Position numbers and translations under genes: made by a program
Notes under the pieces: generated by a model
The model's input: only the letters and a program-made list of their open reading frames with translations
Told to the model about the DNA's origin: nothing
Databases searched by the model: none
Part shown: positions 22,263 through 34,795 of the stretch, piece after piece
Layout: each line of letters opens with the position of its first letter
How positions within the stretch are numbered: the first letter of the stretch is position 1
NCBI GenBank assembly: GCA_037954235.1
Contig: JBBMOA010000008.1
Coordinates: forward strand, 4,434,001 to 4,498,000
Origin: Aulostomus chinensis
Lineage: Eukaryota > Chordata > Actinopteri > Syngnathiformes > Aulostomidae
Length of the DNA stretch: 64,000 nt
Direction: 5' to 3'

Positions 22263-23418
22263 AACGCTATCTAACTTGTTCAAATATACAGAAACGGTTG
22301 ACGCTATCTTGATGAATACCCAGAGGTTGTGACACTAGCGTTAATGTTAGCAGCACGAGCATAGCTGCTGTGCTAGCAACACTTACAGAGCAGGGAATCT
22401 ACATTGGTGGGAAGTCAGTTTTATTGAATGCATGTTTTAAATGAAATGAGATGGATAATGAGGCTGACTATCAGAAACTGTATATCTTAATGTATCGGGC
22501 ATACTGTTCTTTGTTTTTGTAGCAGACTTACAAATACTATAAACATGTAACCTACGGTCAAATGTTTTAGGCAGTGCGGTGCAAGACACTGATAAGAGAC
22601 AATGTTAGCACATGTCCTCAGTTGTATGTAAAGTAGTCCTCTATTTAGTGAGTGTGTACAGTGTTGATTGAGCCACTGTGAGGCGCTAAGGCGCTGTATA
22701 TAGGATGCATGGCTGCGTCATGACATTTCGACATTAGGAGAGCGCCATCTCATGTTCAGGGGTAGAGTTGGTGAGTCTGTCACCGTGAGACTGACCGTGC
22801 ACCGCTCGTTAATCAACAGTCTTGGCCAAAGACACTCTACCTTTGCAGCTATAACATTGCATTTGGAGGAAAAGGAGATAGAGCATAATTTAACACATAC
22901 ACAAAAAAAATTAAGATTAATGGTTCAAGTTATTTTTCGATCACCATTGAAATAGAGGAAAACATAGCAGCCACCAAAGCTCTGTGACTGCCTTTGTTCC
23001 TACTTTTATTACAGCTCAGATTCTATCGAAGCCCAAGACACGACTCTCTAGCGCCTTTCACTTTTTTCCCCAACAACACAGGACCTCTAAGCAGGAGGTT
23101 CTGGGGCAGCTCCTCGGGATTTGATTATCTGAAGGGGAGCTGCAGTGGTCTGGGGGCTCTCAGCTGCCGCAGTTCCAACAATTCCAAAAACGCGTGCTTC
23201 TTCCACTGCCACAAACATCTCACTGTTCACGTACTGTAACAAGCCACCTACTTTGTGTTAACATGTAATGTGACAAATGAATAGTGTGTTGTTGAAAGTC
23301 TTTACATGCTGGAACACAAGTTACTTCAAAGTCCCATAACAAGGTGCTGGTAGGTACAGCCTACACCTGAGGAAAACCCAAGCATCATTTTAGATCTGGC
23401 TCTCACACAAGTGAACAA

Positions 23419-23493
<75 letters not shown>

Positions 23494-24838
23494 GAGAGAG
23501 AGAGAGAGTGAGTGAGTGAGTGAATGTATAAATGAACGAACCAGTTAAAGCCTGGAGAGATGTATAGCTCAGTCCGGATGGGGGAGTTGCTGGCTCAGCT
23601 CCACAGAGGAGGACAAAGCAGCCACTTGTGCCAAACAGGTGTGCTGAGCACGTCCAGCCAGGCTGACATTTTATTCAACTGCTGGATTACCTGGCCAGCA
23701 CATTGTTCTACTAAGACTTGGCTTTTACAGGACATGAGTTTCCATGACTTGACTTTTATTGTCTGGCTGTAAGCCAACAAGTGCTAACGGCTCAGCACCT
23801 GGTCCTGGCAGAGACCCCTCGCTAATTCACTCTCAGACTTCCTTGGTGACCTTTGCTGACTCAACTCAGTTTTTGTATTCATTATAGCAACTCGCCTGTC
23901 AGACGTTGGATGGGCAGTAAATTACACTGTGTGAATTTGTGTGGCTTGTTTTAGAGCTTTTCCCATGACAACAGGGTTGGTCCAGGTGAAGCCTAAATAC
24001 TAAACAGTGTATCAATAACTGATCATAAATGATTGTGTGCTTTGATCCGGCTACATTATTCTAGATCTGTTATCAGAGCTGTGTGCACAGTGCCATCTAG
24101 TGGTTAAAACCCTAACACCTTTGCAGGGGAGGAAGCCTGTGTGGTGAGAGTCTGCTCTCATGTTGACAGTGTGACACAGACAAATAATACATGGTTTCAG
24201 ACTGAGTAATCAAGCATGTACACATTGCATCAAACATTTATTTCATTATTGTACTTATGGGACATTAGTATCCTTATTTGACGTTGCTTCTGGAACTCCT
24301 CGGTCCTCATGATTAATTTAACTCTAACAAAAGCATCCAATGAAAAGCTGAAAATACACGATCTGACTTTGTCTACAGGTCAGAGTTGGGATTCCAACAA
24401 TTTAATCTGACCAACAAGCTACATTTTTATTTTGTTCTGCATTTACAGGAAGCAACTCACGGTAGACCCTCCTCAGCAGCTGAACATTAAGAATATTAGC
24501 TCAGTGACTGATTTTGTTTCCGTACGTCACCTCATCTTGAACCCTATCAGAGAGGGTCTGCAGTGGTGTGAGGCAGTCTCACTGACTCAAGCATGTGTGT
24601 CACTGCTCCACTGACTAATACTGTGCACTCATTATACGCCTGCGTAGAAGCCTAGCCGGACAATATGGCTCCTGGTTTATCTGTTAGATCCATGTTGAAG
24701 CTGGCTCGAACAGAAAATGTAGAACAGCACTGGAGGGCATCGCACACAGCAAGGTTCACTGCTGTAGGAGTGACACAAGATGCTTTATGGCCTCATTTAA
24801 TGAAACATGGATATTATTTCACCATCAAAATGCATTTT
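22263..24838. other. No gene recognised
   Basis: Unique sequence apart from the compound microsatellite at 23422. Confidence 0.5.
23422..23523. repeat. Compound (GT)n(GA)n(GAGT)n microsatellite
   Basis: GT run with one T interruption, then AG, then GAGT units. Confidence 0.9.
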
Positions 24839-24890
24839 TAGGGCCTGAGCCTGAAGGTACTTCAGGCGAAGACCCTATTATGTTTGCTCG
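24839..24890. repeat. 52-bp hairpin block, copy 1
   Basis: Contains a perfect 8-bp stem GCCTGAAG-GTA-CTTCAGGC (24849-24867) inside TAGGGCC...GACCCTATTATG. It differs at two positions from the block at 33759; flanks are unrelated. Confidence 0.7.
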
Positions 24891-26068
24891 GCAGAGCAAC
24901 ACATTAGCAGCACTAAAAACACTAAAATCACACACTAAACAGTGTCCCAGCCCCCCCCCCCCCCATCCAAAACCTGGTGCTAGACTGTTCTTGCTGTCAA
25001 TGAGCGCACACAATATGCGCATAACGCGGATAATCTAATTTCACCCCCTGAACATGCATGAAATTCGCAACACACTATTTTTGTTTAATTAAAATTGAAC
25101 TACTATAAGAGGGAACATGCTGACACAGCAAGAGCTTTTTCCTCTGGACACCAACATACATTTTTACAAGTTGTAAACACTGCAACGTTAAGTGAAGAGA
25201 TAATTATGAGATTTATTCGATGTAATTTTTACTTGGTGCTGTCTAGAATTTATTTGCTATTTATCTGCTGTAACAATTTGAAGTAGAAAAGTTTAGGAAA
25301 GTCAGTTTTGAATGTGTCTGCTGCTTGGTGCATTCAGGATAATCAGCTGTCAGTCACTGGGAGTTTGTGCATGTGGACCTGACGGAGCACTGCATGGTGG
25401 TCGGACACTGGAATTTAATGGAATTACATAATAACAACAATCTGACCATTAAAAGTACGGACAGAAGTGGATGTGTTGTTGAGATTCCTGACGTTTCCTC
25501 CTCTTGAACTTTAATTTCTTAGTGGTGTGTATTGTTAATTGTGCAGGTTTCTACACAGGAACAGGAACACAGAGTAACAGGAACTTTTCGTGATTACTGG
25601 ATCCTAATAAACAGAGTTATATGATCAGGGTTAAGTGGAGTGTGATTATGACCTGTGATATTGTTGCTGTTTCATGAAATTGTTGAATTTATTAAATTTT
25701 GCTAATTTAGTTTCAAAAGCCTGGAAAGAAAGTAAATTCAGCTTAACTATCCGTTCATCAAGAGTTCTGCTTTCTGAATCTAATCTGATGACAAAAGATG
25801 TTTTATGTTTTCTTCATTTCCAACAACATAAAAATTACATTATACTGTGAACTTTTAAAACACGTATGATCTATCAAAATATATAACCAAGAATTGTAAA
25901 TATTCGTTTCCTTTAGGATTTGATTGTTTGTGCATTTTGTTGTTGTTGGGTTTTGTCGCTTTTTCCAGTTGTCATCATTAAAGTTCAAGAGTGACACATT
26001 TGGATGTATCTTGTCATGATTTTCTCAAAGCTTGTGGCCAAAGCTGAAGACCAAATTTGGTTGGAGGC
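24891..26068. other. No gene recognised
   Basis: A 14-base poly-C lies at about 24951. Otherwise AT-rich unique sequence. Confidence 0.5.
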
Positions 26069-26079
26069 ATAAGTGTTTG

Positions 26080-26449
26080 GGGGGCACGGTGGTGCAGTGG
26101 TCTGCACTGTGGCCTCACAGCAAGAAGGTTCCGGGTTTGAGTCCCGGCTGGAGCACGGGATCTTTCTGTGTGGAGTCTCCATGTTCTCCCTGTTCCTGTG
26201 TGGGTTCTCTCTGGTACTCCTGCTTCTTCCCACAGTCCAAAGACATCAAGAGGGGACCAGGTTAATCCAGACTCTAAATTGACCGTAGGCGTGGCTGTGA
26301 GTGTGAATGGTTGTTTGTCTCTATGTGTTGGCCCTGTGATGGACTGGTGACCCGTCCAGGGTGAACCCCGCCTCTTGCCTGAAGGCTGCTGGGATAGGCT
26401 CCAACCCCCCACCCTTAACAGGATAAGCGGTAGAAAATGGATGGATGGT
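26080..26449 (+). mobile_element. tRNA-like SINE, full length, with TSD
   Basis: Complete copy starting GGGGGCACGGTGGTGCAGTG with a GGATGGATGG tail. Flanks 26069-26079 and 26450-26460 match at 10 of 11 bases (ATAAGTGTTTG / ATAATTGTTTG). Confidence 0.8.
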
Positions 26450-26561
26450 ATAATTGTTTGAGGATTTATATTCTTGTACAGCAACAGAAATAAATGTATC
26501 GTTATTATTATCATCACATCATTCACCAAAAATTAATAATATAAAGTATATCTTATTAGGG

Positions 26562-26941
26562 GCTGCATGGTGGTGCAGTGGTCAGCACTGTGGCCTCACA
26601 GCAAGAAGGTTCCGGGTTCGAGTCCTGGCTCGGGCACGGGATCTTTCTGTTTGGAGTCTCCATGTTCTCCCTGTTCCTGCGTGGGTTCTCTCTGGTACTC
26701 CGGCTTCCTCCCACCGTCCAAAGACATGCAATTGGGGACCAGGCTGATTGGATTCTCTAAATTGACCGTAGGTATGAATGTGAGTGTGAATGGTTGTTCG
26801 TCTCTGTACGTTGGCCCTGCGATGGACTGGCGACCTGTCCAGGGTGAACCTCGCCTCTCGCCCGTAGATGCTTGGATAGGCTCCAGCCCCCCCGCGACCC
26901 TTACTAGTAAGGAATAAGCAGAAGATGACGATGGATGATGG
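26562..26941 (+). mobile_element. tRNA-like SINE, full length, perfect 14-bp TSD
   Basis: Complete copy whose flanks 26548-26561 and 26942-26955 are identical (ATATCTTATTAGGG). It lies about 110 bp from the previous copy, in the same orientation. Its CCCTTACTAGTAAGGAATAAG tail variant is shared with the copy at 5701, so these two belong to one subfamily. Confidence 0.85.
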
Positions 26942-27666
26942 ATATCTTATTAGGGCCTTCACCTGGTGATGTTAATGATGAGTGTGGTCTCAAGTGTTAG
27001 CTCAATACAGTTTTACTTTAAAAAAAAATCAAAGCTAAATGAGACAAGAATGAGATTTCAAGAGTCTCTTCACCTCCTGCATACAACTTCATAAGCCTGC
27101 TCAGGGAAGTAACTCAGTGGTATGAGGCAGGTGGGAGGTAAAATGCTACGAGGCGTACCTTTATGAACCTTGGTGAGTACGTAGGGAAAATTCCATTCCT
27201 ATGAGGTAGGGATTTTTATGGAGTAAAACCAGCAAGTGAAATTTTAATGATGTATGGTAGTTGGTCAAACGCTCCAGTCTTCTTCTTACTGTGCCACTGT
27301 GGTGCTCTTAGATATTGGCATCCCTCTGAGATGTCAATGCAGGTGGAAGCTCGTCTTGACAAGGCCAATTAGCAAGTTCATCACGCTGAGATGAGCTTTG
27401 AAAGATGTTTCCACTGCAAAAATATTTGAGAGACATGAGGTTTAAGCTAGCATCCCGTTGTCATCATTAACAAGTGTTTAGCCTCGCTCCCCTGTGACCT
27501 GTTAGCCAGTTTATCATGGGGCGTGGCAGCTTGGTTTTATTATGTATGACTCATGTTGACCTGTGTGGCTCATACAGGTCATAATAACGCTTGCAGATGG
27601 ATACTGGGTTCTTCCCTCTTTCACTGCAGTACAAGTTCTCAGAAGCAGGCTTGCCATGTGAAGATA

Positions 27667-27692
27667 CTCCTCCTCCTCCTCCTCCTCCTCCT
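27667..27692. repeat. (TCC)n microsatellite
   Basis: 26-bp trinucleotide run. Confidence 0.9.
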
Positions 27693-28476
27693 TTTGCTCC
27701 CAGTGTATCTCGGCTCTCACTCAGAGGAAGTGACAGACTGCAGCGAGTGACACATTGCTATGAAAATCCTATTAAACAACATAAAAAATAGCAAGTTCGA
27801 ACCAGATCAGCAGCCTGCGGGTTGTGTGGCAGGACGGAGGCACTCATCACTGCCTGGGAGTCAACGCGTCTCGGCAAGGTGCACCTTTCACTGACACGGG
27901 ACTGAGCTGAACATGACAGAACCACATCTCCCCCTGTTGAGGGAAAAGTATACTGCTCGTCAAATCTCTGCACGAGGGCGTCAGAGGCAGCTGAAACTGC
28001 ACGACTGGTGTGTTGGGAGGAGAGTCTCCTGGGAGAATGTGTTACAGCTCATATGCAGACCTGTCAGGAACATTAATGGGACACTCTCTCACTGCTATAC
28101 TATCAAGACAAACAGATACATCAGCAATGAAGAAAACAACAACATTATATCCTTAAGAACTCTTGCAGGGAAAAGACTTTATTTACAGTACATTCTTTTT
28201 AGTGGGCATGGGTGGGCAAGCTGTTATAGGTTCAGAGCAGGTGGAACCCCAGGGAGCTTTACCTGTTTTAATTCCTAATTAATATTTCCATTTATATTTG
28301 ATCATATGCATGGTAAGTGAATTTCATTAATTATTGACTAGACACCCACTGTGCATGGAAATTCTTAGAGGACGATTATTTTATACTTCCTTTTGAAACT
28401 TTTTGTTAAGAAAACTTGTCCTCTACCTCAAGTTTGAATGACTAATGACATTTAGTCACATTTTTTTTATCAAATA

Positions 28477-28501
28477 TCTCTCTCTCTCTCTCTATATATA
28501 T
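28477..28501. repeat. (CT)n(TA)n microsatellite
   Basis: Ends at the head of the deleted SINE at 28502. Confidence 0.85.
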
Positions 28502-28608
28502 AGGCGGTACGATGGTGCAGTGGTTAGCACTGTCGCCTCACAGCAAGAAGGTTTCGGGTTCGAGGAATAAAAAAATAGCAGGGAATAAGCGGCAGAAAAT
28601 GGATGGAT
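28502..28608 (+). mobile_element. SINE with large internal deletion
   Basis: The head through the B-box (GGTGCAGTGGTTAGCACTG, GGGTTCGAGG) is joined directly to the tail GGAATAAGCGGCAGAAAATG plus GATGGATA. The body is absent. It sits between CT/TA and TA/CA microsatellites. Confidence 0.65.
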
Positions 28609-28699
28609 ATATACACTATATATATATACACACACACATACACAGACAATAATTATTGAGATATTGAGAACATCACCATAATTCTAATTAAATATATTT

Positions 28700-29480
28700 C
28701 TAAAGGCACTATTGACATGAAATTTTCCCCAGATGTCGGTAACAACCCATACGTGCAAAGAAATTAAACCTTAAATGTTTGTACAGTATGTCCATAAATT
28801 AAGTTATGGGTGATAAAATGGAATAACAGGGTTATATGTATGACACACACTTAAATTTAATACTTCATACAAAAGCCTTTGTTAGTAATAACAGCTTCAA
28901 CTATAACAGCCGTGTTACTTATTTTCTTTGAAACGATTGTGCCTGCTGATGCCAGGTCTTTATGAAACTCTCCACAGGTGGTCCTTGGCTCATGGATAAC
29001 TCTTCTGATCATTCTTTGGCTGTCAGAAATCTCACAAGAAGCACCTGGTCGTGGCCGGTTTATGGTGAAATGTTGTTTCCACTTCTGTATGATGGCGCTC
29101 ACTGGAACGTTCAAAGTTTAGATAGCCTTCTGTAACCAAAGCCAGCAGTATGTTTGCAACAATTAGGTTGAAAAGGTCTTGAGAGCTCTTTGCTTTTACC
29201 CGACATGGGATGTTTCTTGTGCGCACCTTGGCAATGAGTCACCTTTTTGCAGGCCATCATTTGGAACTGAACCAGCTGATACTAATTTGCCTGACGAGGC
29301 GCAGGATTGCTTTCTAACTGCTGATAGATTTCAGCTGTTTTCTTGGCTTTCTGTGCCTTTTTACACCTCCATTTCTTCCTGTGTTCAATACTTTTTCCCT
29401 CTGTCATTCCACGTTATTACACATAATTTATGGACATCTAAGGTTTGATTTCTTGACGTGTCTTTCTTTACACAGTGTAT
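28700..29480 (-). mobile_element. Tc1-like transposon, internally deleted
   Basis: Minus-strand transposase N-terminus in broken frames: VPVSAIIQKWKQHFTI, NRPRPGASCEISD, MIRRVIHEPRTTCGEF and LASAGTIVSKKISNTA, the paired-type DNA-binding domain. The DDE catalytic region is deleted; sequence jumps to a 3' block with ACAAAAGCCTTTGTTAGTAA. Inverted blocks near the ends share AAACCTTAxATG and TCCATAAATTA. Confidence 0.75.
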
Positions 29481-29697
29481 AGTTTGTATTTATATATGGA
29501 GTCTATGCTGGCAAACATACAATAGCCTAAATAAACAGGTGGGGACATGTGAAGGATTGTGGAAACTAAAAGTTGGTAAATGTCAGGAATAATAATTACA
29601 CGTCAAATGCATTATTTAGCACTTTTGGGGGTGCAAGCGCGAACTTACAGGGGCATGAAATTCTTTTTAGCTGTGCTGCTCTCCATGTTTCCTACCC

Positions 29698-29790
29698 CAG
29701 TGATTCCCAAACTGGGGTACATGGACCCACAGGGATACACACTGTTACATCAGGTGAAAAGCCCCCAAAAAACACAAAAATCTAAAGCAT
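29698..29790. mobile_element. hAT-like terminal sequence
   Basis: CAGTGATTCCCAAACTGGGG then TACATGGACCC is a hAT-type terminus with its own short inverted repeat. The partner end was not found. Confidence 0.4.
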
Positions 29791-29926
29791 CTTCTAAAAA
29801 TCCTACATCAAGTAGAAACTAGTGCTTTATGTTATTTCACATTTGTATTCTATCAGGATTCTCAATGTCCTCCTCTGCTTGTTTCTCACCCTGCTCGGGT
29901 TCAGTCAACATTCCAATGAGTACCGG

Positions 29927-30033
29927 CCAATCAGAGGCCGATTAGGGCTGTGTGCCGGTCCTCTGGGGATGTGCAGCCAGTCGGCCTCTGTCCACTCACT
30001 CCTGAGTTGGAAGAAATAAGGCCAATTAGCACC
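29927..30033 (+). repeat. Dispersed repeat, copy 2
   Basis: GGCCAATCAGAGGCCGATTA, GTGCCGGTCCTCTGGGG and a final AATTAGCACC align with copy 1. It sits about 140 bp right of a hAT-like terminus. Confidence 0.4.
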
Positions 30034-30518
30034 CTGCAGGCATCAAACACTGCAACAGCCTTGGCCATTTAAGATTGCACAATCACTGCTCTGTAACAAA
30101 AATGTTAATGTTATTTGAAGTTTATGACCTTGTTTTGTCGGATACACTGACTTATACTTACATATATTAATGTCCAAAACATATCTACAAGATAAACTGT
30201 ATCCATTAAGAAACGTGATCAATGTACTTGGCATAATAATGGGTCCCCTTTTATGATCTGTGCAGCTCTGGTTTGCTCACCACTCTCTCCGCAGGCTTCA
30301 GTCCAAGATGCATCACATTTCTTCTTTTGTTAACCTGTTACCAAGATACCTCACCCTGTTCCCCTGCCTGAGATCAGCTCCTCCAAAAGGGTCTAGAGTG
30401 GTTGGTTTGGTCCACAGATGTCTGAGACTGCGAGCTTATATGCTCAGAGCTTATGCCCAAAATGCCCCAGAAATTGACTCAAGCTGACGAACCACAAACC
30501 ACGCAAGAATGAAAAGGC

Positions 30519-31052
30519 TTTACCTTCTTTTCCACCAGACACCTCTATCTCATACTGGGTTTGAACCTCTGCAGCTGGAGCTAATTGCCGGCAGCGCTTG
30601 AGTTTCCACCGGTGGCGCACCTTTCAGATGCGTCCCAGAAATGTCTCCGCATTGCGCTCTATGAAAAATAGAGAAGGTGCATCGATCTGCACAGTGCGGA
30701 TCCAGCAAGACAGGAAGTCCCTTGCACCAATGGCAGAGTGAAAGTCCCATATCTGAAAAACAGACAGAAAAGAACTCAATATATGTGGATGCTGTCATGT
30801 GGTGCTTTATGTGTCATGTGACTCTCAATGAGTTGTTTTACAATGGACACTCTTTTCTGCCAGAGATTTAGACAGGAATTTCCAGTCTGTTGCCATGGAC
30901 ACATACGCAGATGAGCTGTTAATACATTTTATCTATCTGTCACCAAACCTGAACACGTACTATGACAGAAACACATAAAGAGAAAATGTACAAATCATTA
31001 CAATCTACAAGCTAAAGCCTGGCAGGCAGAATGCGTCTGGTGGAAATGAGGA
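30519..31052. mobile_element. Possible MITE with TTTCCACCAGAC ends
   Basis: TTTCCACCAGACACCTC near 30533 is inverted relative to GCGTCTGGTGGAAATGAGG near 31037. An inner TTTCCACCGG lies at 30603. No target duplication was established. Confidence 0.3.
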
Positions 31053-31529
31053 GTTAGACTGTAACACTACAGCCAGATGACTTTATAAATCTACCCAGAC
31101 CCAGAATCCACCTACAGACACTGAATAATAAACACAGATGCGTTATGTGTCCAGGAGTTCAAGTACAATATCTCAAATAAAGGTACACAAAATGCTTCCT
31201 TCTGTCAATTTTTGTTAACAGATGTGGTAAATGTGAGTAGAACAAAAATCCCTCCACCTGACAGGTGTAGCACGCTGGTTAAACAGCAGGATTACTGCAC
31301 AAGTGTGTTTGTGATGGTCACAATAAAATCACTCTCTCAAATGTGCAGGTTTTAATTGTATAATTGAAAGGTTAGTTCTTTTTGTTGTTCAACAGCTTTT
31401 CTACAAACCTGATGAGGTGTATGATCAAATCAAATAGTCTGTCTCAAAAAGGTTGTGTTGATTGTACCGCCAGTCACCTCCACGTGGGCGACAAACTGCT
31501 AGCTAAAGTGCTTAAAAGGAAGGGATTGT

Positions 31530-31560
31530 GTGCGTGCGTGCGTGCGTGCATGCGTGTGAG
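31530..31560. repeat. (GTGC)n microsatellite
   Basis: GTGCGTGC-type run. Confidence 0.8.
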
Positions 31561-31816
31561 AGCATTCTGGCATTATGACAGAAATTAATGGAGGAAGTCT
31601 CAGAGGAATTCTAAATTCATCCACTGTTGTTATGTGCAATGCAATAATCTGCCAAGTAAATCCTGTGAGTGCGAGATTTAACTCAGTGGCTGTGACTTTC
31701 ACTGGGAGGAGACCATTAAGATAAGCCTGGTGGAGGCCCGGCTGCTGGTTGCTAATGTTGTTGTGATGATGTTAAAACTTAAAAGACACAAAAGTTTAAT
31801 TCTAACTTGTATTTTT

Positions 31817-31818
<2 letters not shown>

Positions 31819-31874
<56 letters not shown>

Positions 31875-31935
31875 TGCTTTTAAGGCAGGCATGTATCCAT
31901 GCTCAGAGACACACACACACACACACACACACACG
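31819..31935. repeat. (AT)n and (AC)n microsatellites
   Basis: (AT)n at about 31819-31874 and (AC)n at 31910-31935, separated by unique sequence. Confidence 0.9.
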
Positions 31936-33411
31936 CTGCTGTAAAAAGAAAATATCCCTTGGAGCCATTTGATGTGTTTCAGAAAGGAAACATGTACAGA
32001 ACAGTGCCTATGAATTAAGGAGTGATCAGCAGAATGCAAATACTTGGATGATACAGTGTGCTAACACTGCATTGCCATATCAAACACTGTGATCAATTCT
32101 TTAGCCTTGTCGGTATAGTAAATTTGCTGTGTATGTGTGTGTGTGTGTACATATGTGTGTGTGCAACCAAATGTACTGGAATTTAATGAATGCCAATTGA
32201 TGAGTAAACATGTCTAAACTTGGGTTTGTCAGCTGTGTACCAAAGAAATCTTCCTCGTCTGTTCCCTATGCTGGAACTCTTGCATCACCAGATGAACATG
32301 TGTGAACATGTGGACAAACACGTTCCCGAGGCTGCAAGGATGTATGAGCTGTGCTCTTAGATGCAGTGGCCTCTTAGCATAACAAGGTTACCAGGGAAGG
32401 CGCCACTCTAGCCGCAGGGATTTGTGCTGCCCCCCTGGGACACCCCAATCAAATCAAGCATTTCCAATAGCAATTAATATTAGAGCACACAGATTTCCCT
32501 GGAGAGCCAATGATGTTATCTTGATGGACACGCAGGCTGCAGCTCTCGTCCTCCTCCCTGTGTCCTCCGTTCTCAGGGGTCCAGTGAGAGACTTTCTCTC
32601 TGCTTTTACCTGAAATAAAGACCGGATGGTTGCTGCTACACTCCGCAGCTAAAAGCTCTCTGCTGACATTCTCTGGTTGACTCTGTTTACGGCAAAGGCC
32701 GGTCGCACCTCGGGGACCTTCAGAACTCAACCCACTTTAAAAACCTGGAGTCCCCAGACACGAAGACAGATTTTGATAATTCAATCCCAAAATTGTCAAT
32801 TCCAGGGTACAGAGCCCCGGAGAGGCCTAGAAAACCAGACGAGGTGAAACCCCATGTAAGGCTTCACAGATGACCAGAGGGCTGAAATTGTTTTGAAGTT
32901 TGTGATTGCGTTCATAGTACATATTCCTGTATATTACATGTTCATGAGTTTCCTGTCGGGGTTCAGTAATTTTAGTCTCTGAAGAGTACTGAAGCAGCAC
33001 AACACACAACCTGGTAAAACTAAAGACGTTATAAATGCAGTTGTGAGAGCAGAACTTATCACTCACATTTCCAGGTTTTAATTGCATTCATGTTGGGTTA
33101 TAAGAACACTTACTCATTACTAGTGAGCCTTTAAAGGTGCAAAATGCAAAAAAGTTGAAGAAAATATATAAAGATAATAATAATAGAAAAAACCTCCACA
33201 GAACTTTTAGAAAGGTCTTAATTGCTTCATTAGTTGAAGCAGGTTGTTGCCCCACGTCACAAGCAGAGTTTGCGAGCTCTGTCTGTGTGCTGTGCAGCTT
33301 GCTATACAGGGCAACAACCTCACACTTGAAATGTCAAAGCTGATTATTTTCAAAGTTATATTTTTTGTTTTTTTCTTTTTCCAGCGACAGCACCACTGTG
33401 CCCCCGCCCTC

Positions 33412-33579
33412 TTATTCATCCATTACAGCCTTGATCTCCTGGTTCATCTTGGGAGCAGCAGCTGCTGCTGGAGCTCTGAAGGCAGGTTCCCTGCCTCCCG
33501 AGAAGAGTCCCAGCTCCATCCTGAGCTCTTCGATTTTCACCTCTGCAGTCGCCAGTCTGCCATCAGACATGTGTTGCAT
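33412..33579 (-). CDS. Orphan 55-residue ORF with coiled-coil start
   Basis: From ATG at 33579 it reads MQHMSDGRLATAEVKIEELR, then MELGLFSGGREPAFRAP, an Ala5 run, and ends KMNQEIKAVMDE before TAA. The heptad-like charge pattern resembles the end of a real protein more than a random ORF. A possible acceptor (ccgcactaag) lies just upstream, so it may be a last exon. I do not recognise the family. The opposite strand is also open here (33365-33589), which weakens the case. Confidence 0.3.
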   Translation of the reverse strand: MQHMSDGRLATAEVKIEELRMELGLFSGGREPAFRAPAAAAAPKMNQEIKAVMDE

Positions 33580-33758
33580 CTGTCCTTAGTGCGGGACAGC
33601 ATATTTACCAGCTAGAAGGGGGGGGGGGGTGTCTCTGCTTGGTCTGACCCAGAGGGGATAACAATTTCCCCTTTGTCTATTAAGTTCTTAAGTCTAGAAT
33701 CACAAAGAATGCTGGGAACTGCATTGAAACCATTGGTGTAATCTTTGCTTCTTATTAT

Positions 33759-33810
33759 TAGGGCCTGAGCCTGAAGGGACTTCAGGCAAAGACCCTATTA
33801 TGTTTGCTCG
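33759..33810. repeat. 52-bp hairpin block, copy 2
   Basis: GCCTGAAG-GGA-CTTCAGGC stem at 33769-33787 with the same outer sequence as copy 1. One of the two differences is in the loop. Confidence 0.7.
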
Positions 33811-34654
33811 TTTTCCCTCTTCTCTCATAAATTAGTCAAAGTGCCATGGGAACAGGTGACTTGGAGTGTTTGTATCCATGGCCACTGCAAGGATCTGCAC
33901 CAGGACTTGAAAAGAGCTTCATCAGCTGCAGAGATGTTACAAACCATAAAAACAGCAGGAGCTGAGTTGCGCCTACTGATAGCGACTGCTACAAGCTAAC
34001 GTTGTAAAAATGTTTGGAGTCCGTCGCTGATGTGCTCTTGTGTTTCAGATCTCGAGTCATTATTCAGCCACTCTTCCTTAAAGCAGCTACCGTCATACTT
34101 GCCAGCAAGCCACTAAGACAGAGGTAACCTAAACTGTATTCGACAGCACAATTCTTGTGGATAACTATGGCTTCTATGACTGCTATGGCCTCGTCAATTG
34201 TGGTAAAGCGAATCCTTGATAACTGATTTTGTTGAAAAAGAAAAGCTGAAAACAAAATTCTTTACCAGTATTCTTTCATCATCATCATCATCTTCATCTT
34301 CTTTTGCTGTTCATTACAGCAGCTATGAGAAGAGGATGCGGTCATAAATGTGGAGGCAAACGACAGGCCAGACACTCTGGAGATGAGGGCAGCAGGTTAG
34401 AGTGAGGCACAGGGAGGCCGGTGACCAGCACTCACTGGTCAGCCCAGTGAGCAGCCAAGACTTCTGAATTCTTGAACTGGCGGTGGGTATCAGAGCAGGC
34501 TCACGGAGATTATTCTCAGTTATTCAGTGACAAACCCTGTTTCTGATGCTTCCTGTTCCATTGTGTCATTTATGGTGTTTATTCCTGCTTTTACCACCTC
34601 TGTCTCGCTAGCTCGTCAGTCTTTCATCAGCCTTTGATCCTCTCAGCCAATCAG

Positions 34655-34795
34655 TCTCTATGTGTTGGCCCTGCCATGGACTGGCGACCCGTCCAGGGTG
34701 AACCCTGCCTCTCATTCGAAAGCCGCTAGGATAGGCTCCACCCCCGTGCCCCTTAACAGGATAAACAGTAGAAAATGGATGGATGGGTGGATGAC
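34655..34795 (+). mobile_element. 5'-truncated SINE
   Basis: It starts within the body (CTCTATGTGTTGGCCCTGCC) and runs to AAAATGGATGGATGGGTGG. 5' truncation is typical of target-primed reverse transcription. Confidence 0.7.

Larger units (their letters stand above)
31053..33411. other. No gene recognised apart from microsatellites
   Basis: Contains the 31.5-31.9 kb microsatellites. A GC-richer stretch at 32.4-32.8 kb has no splice-flanked ORF. Confidence 0.45.
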
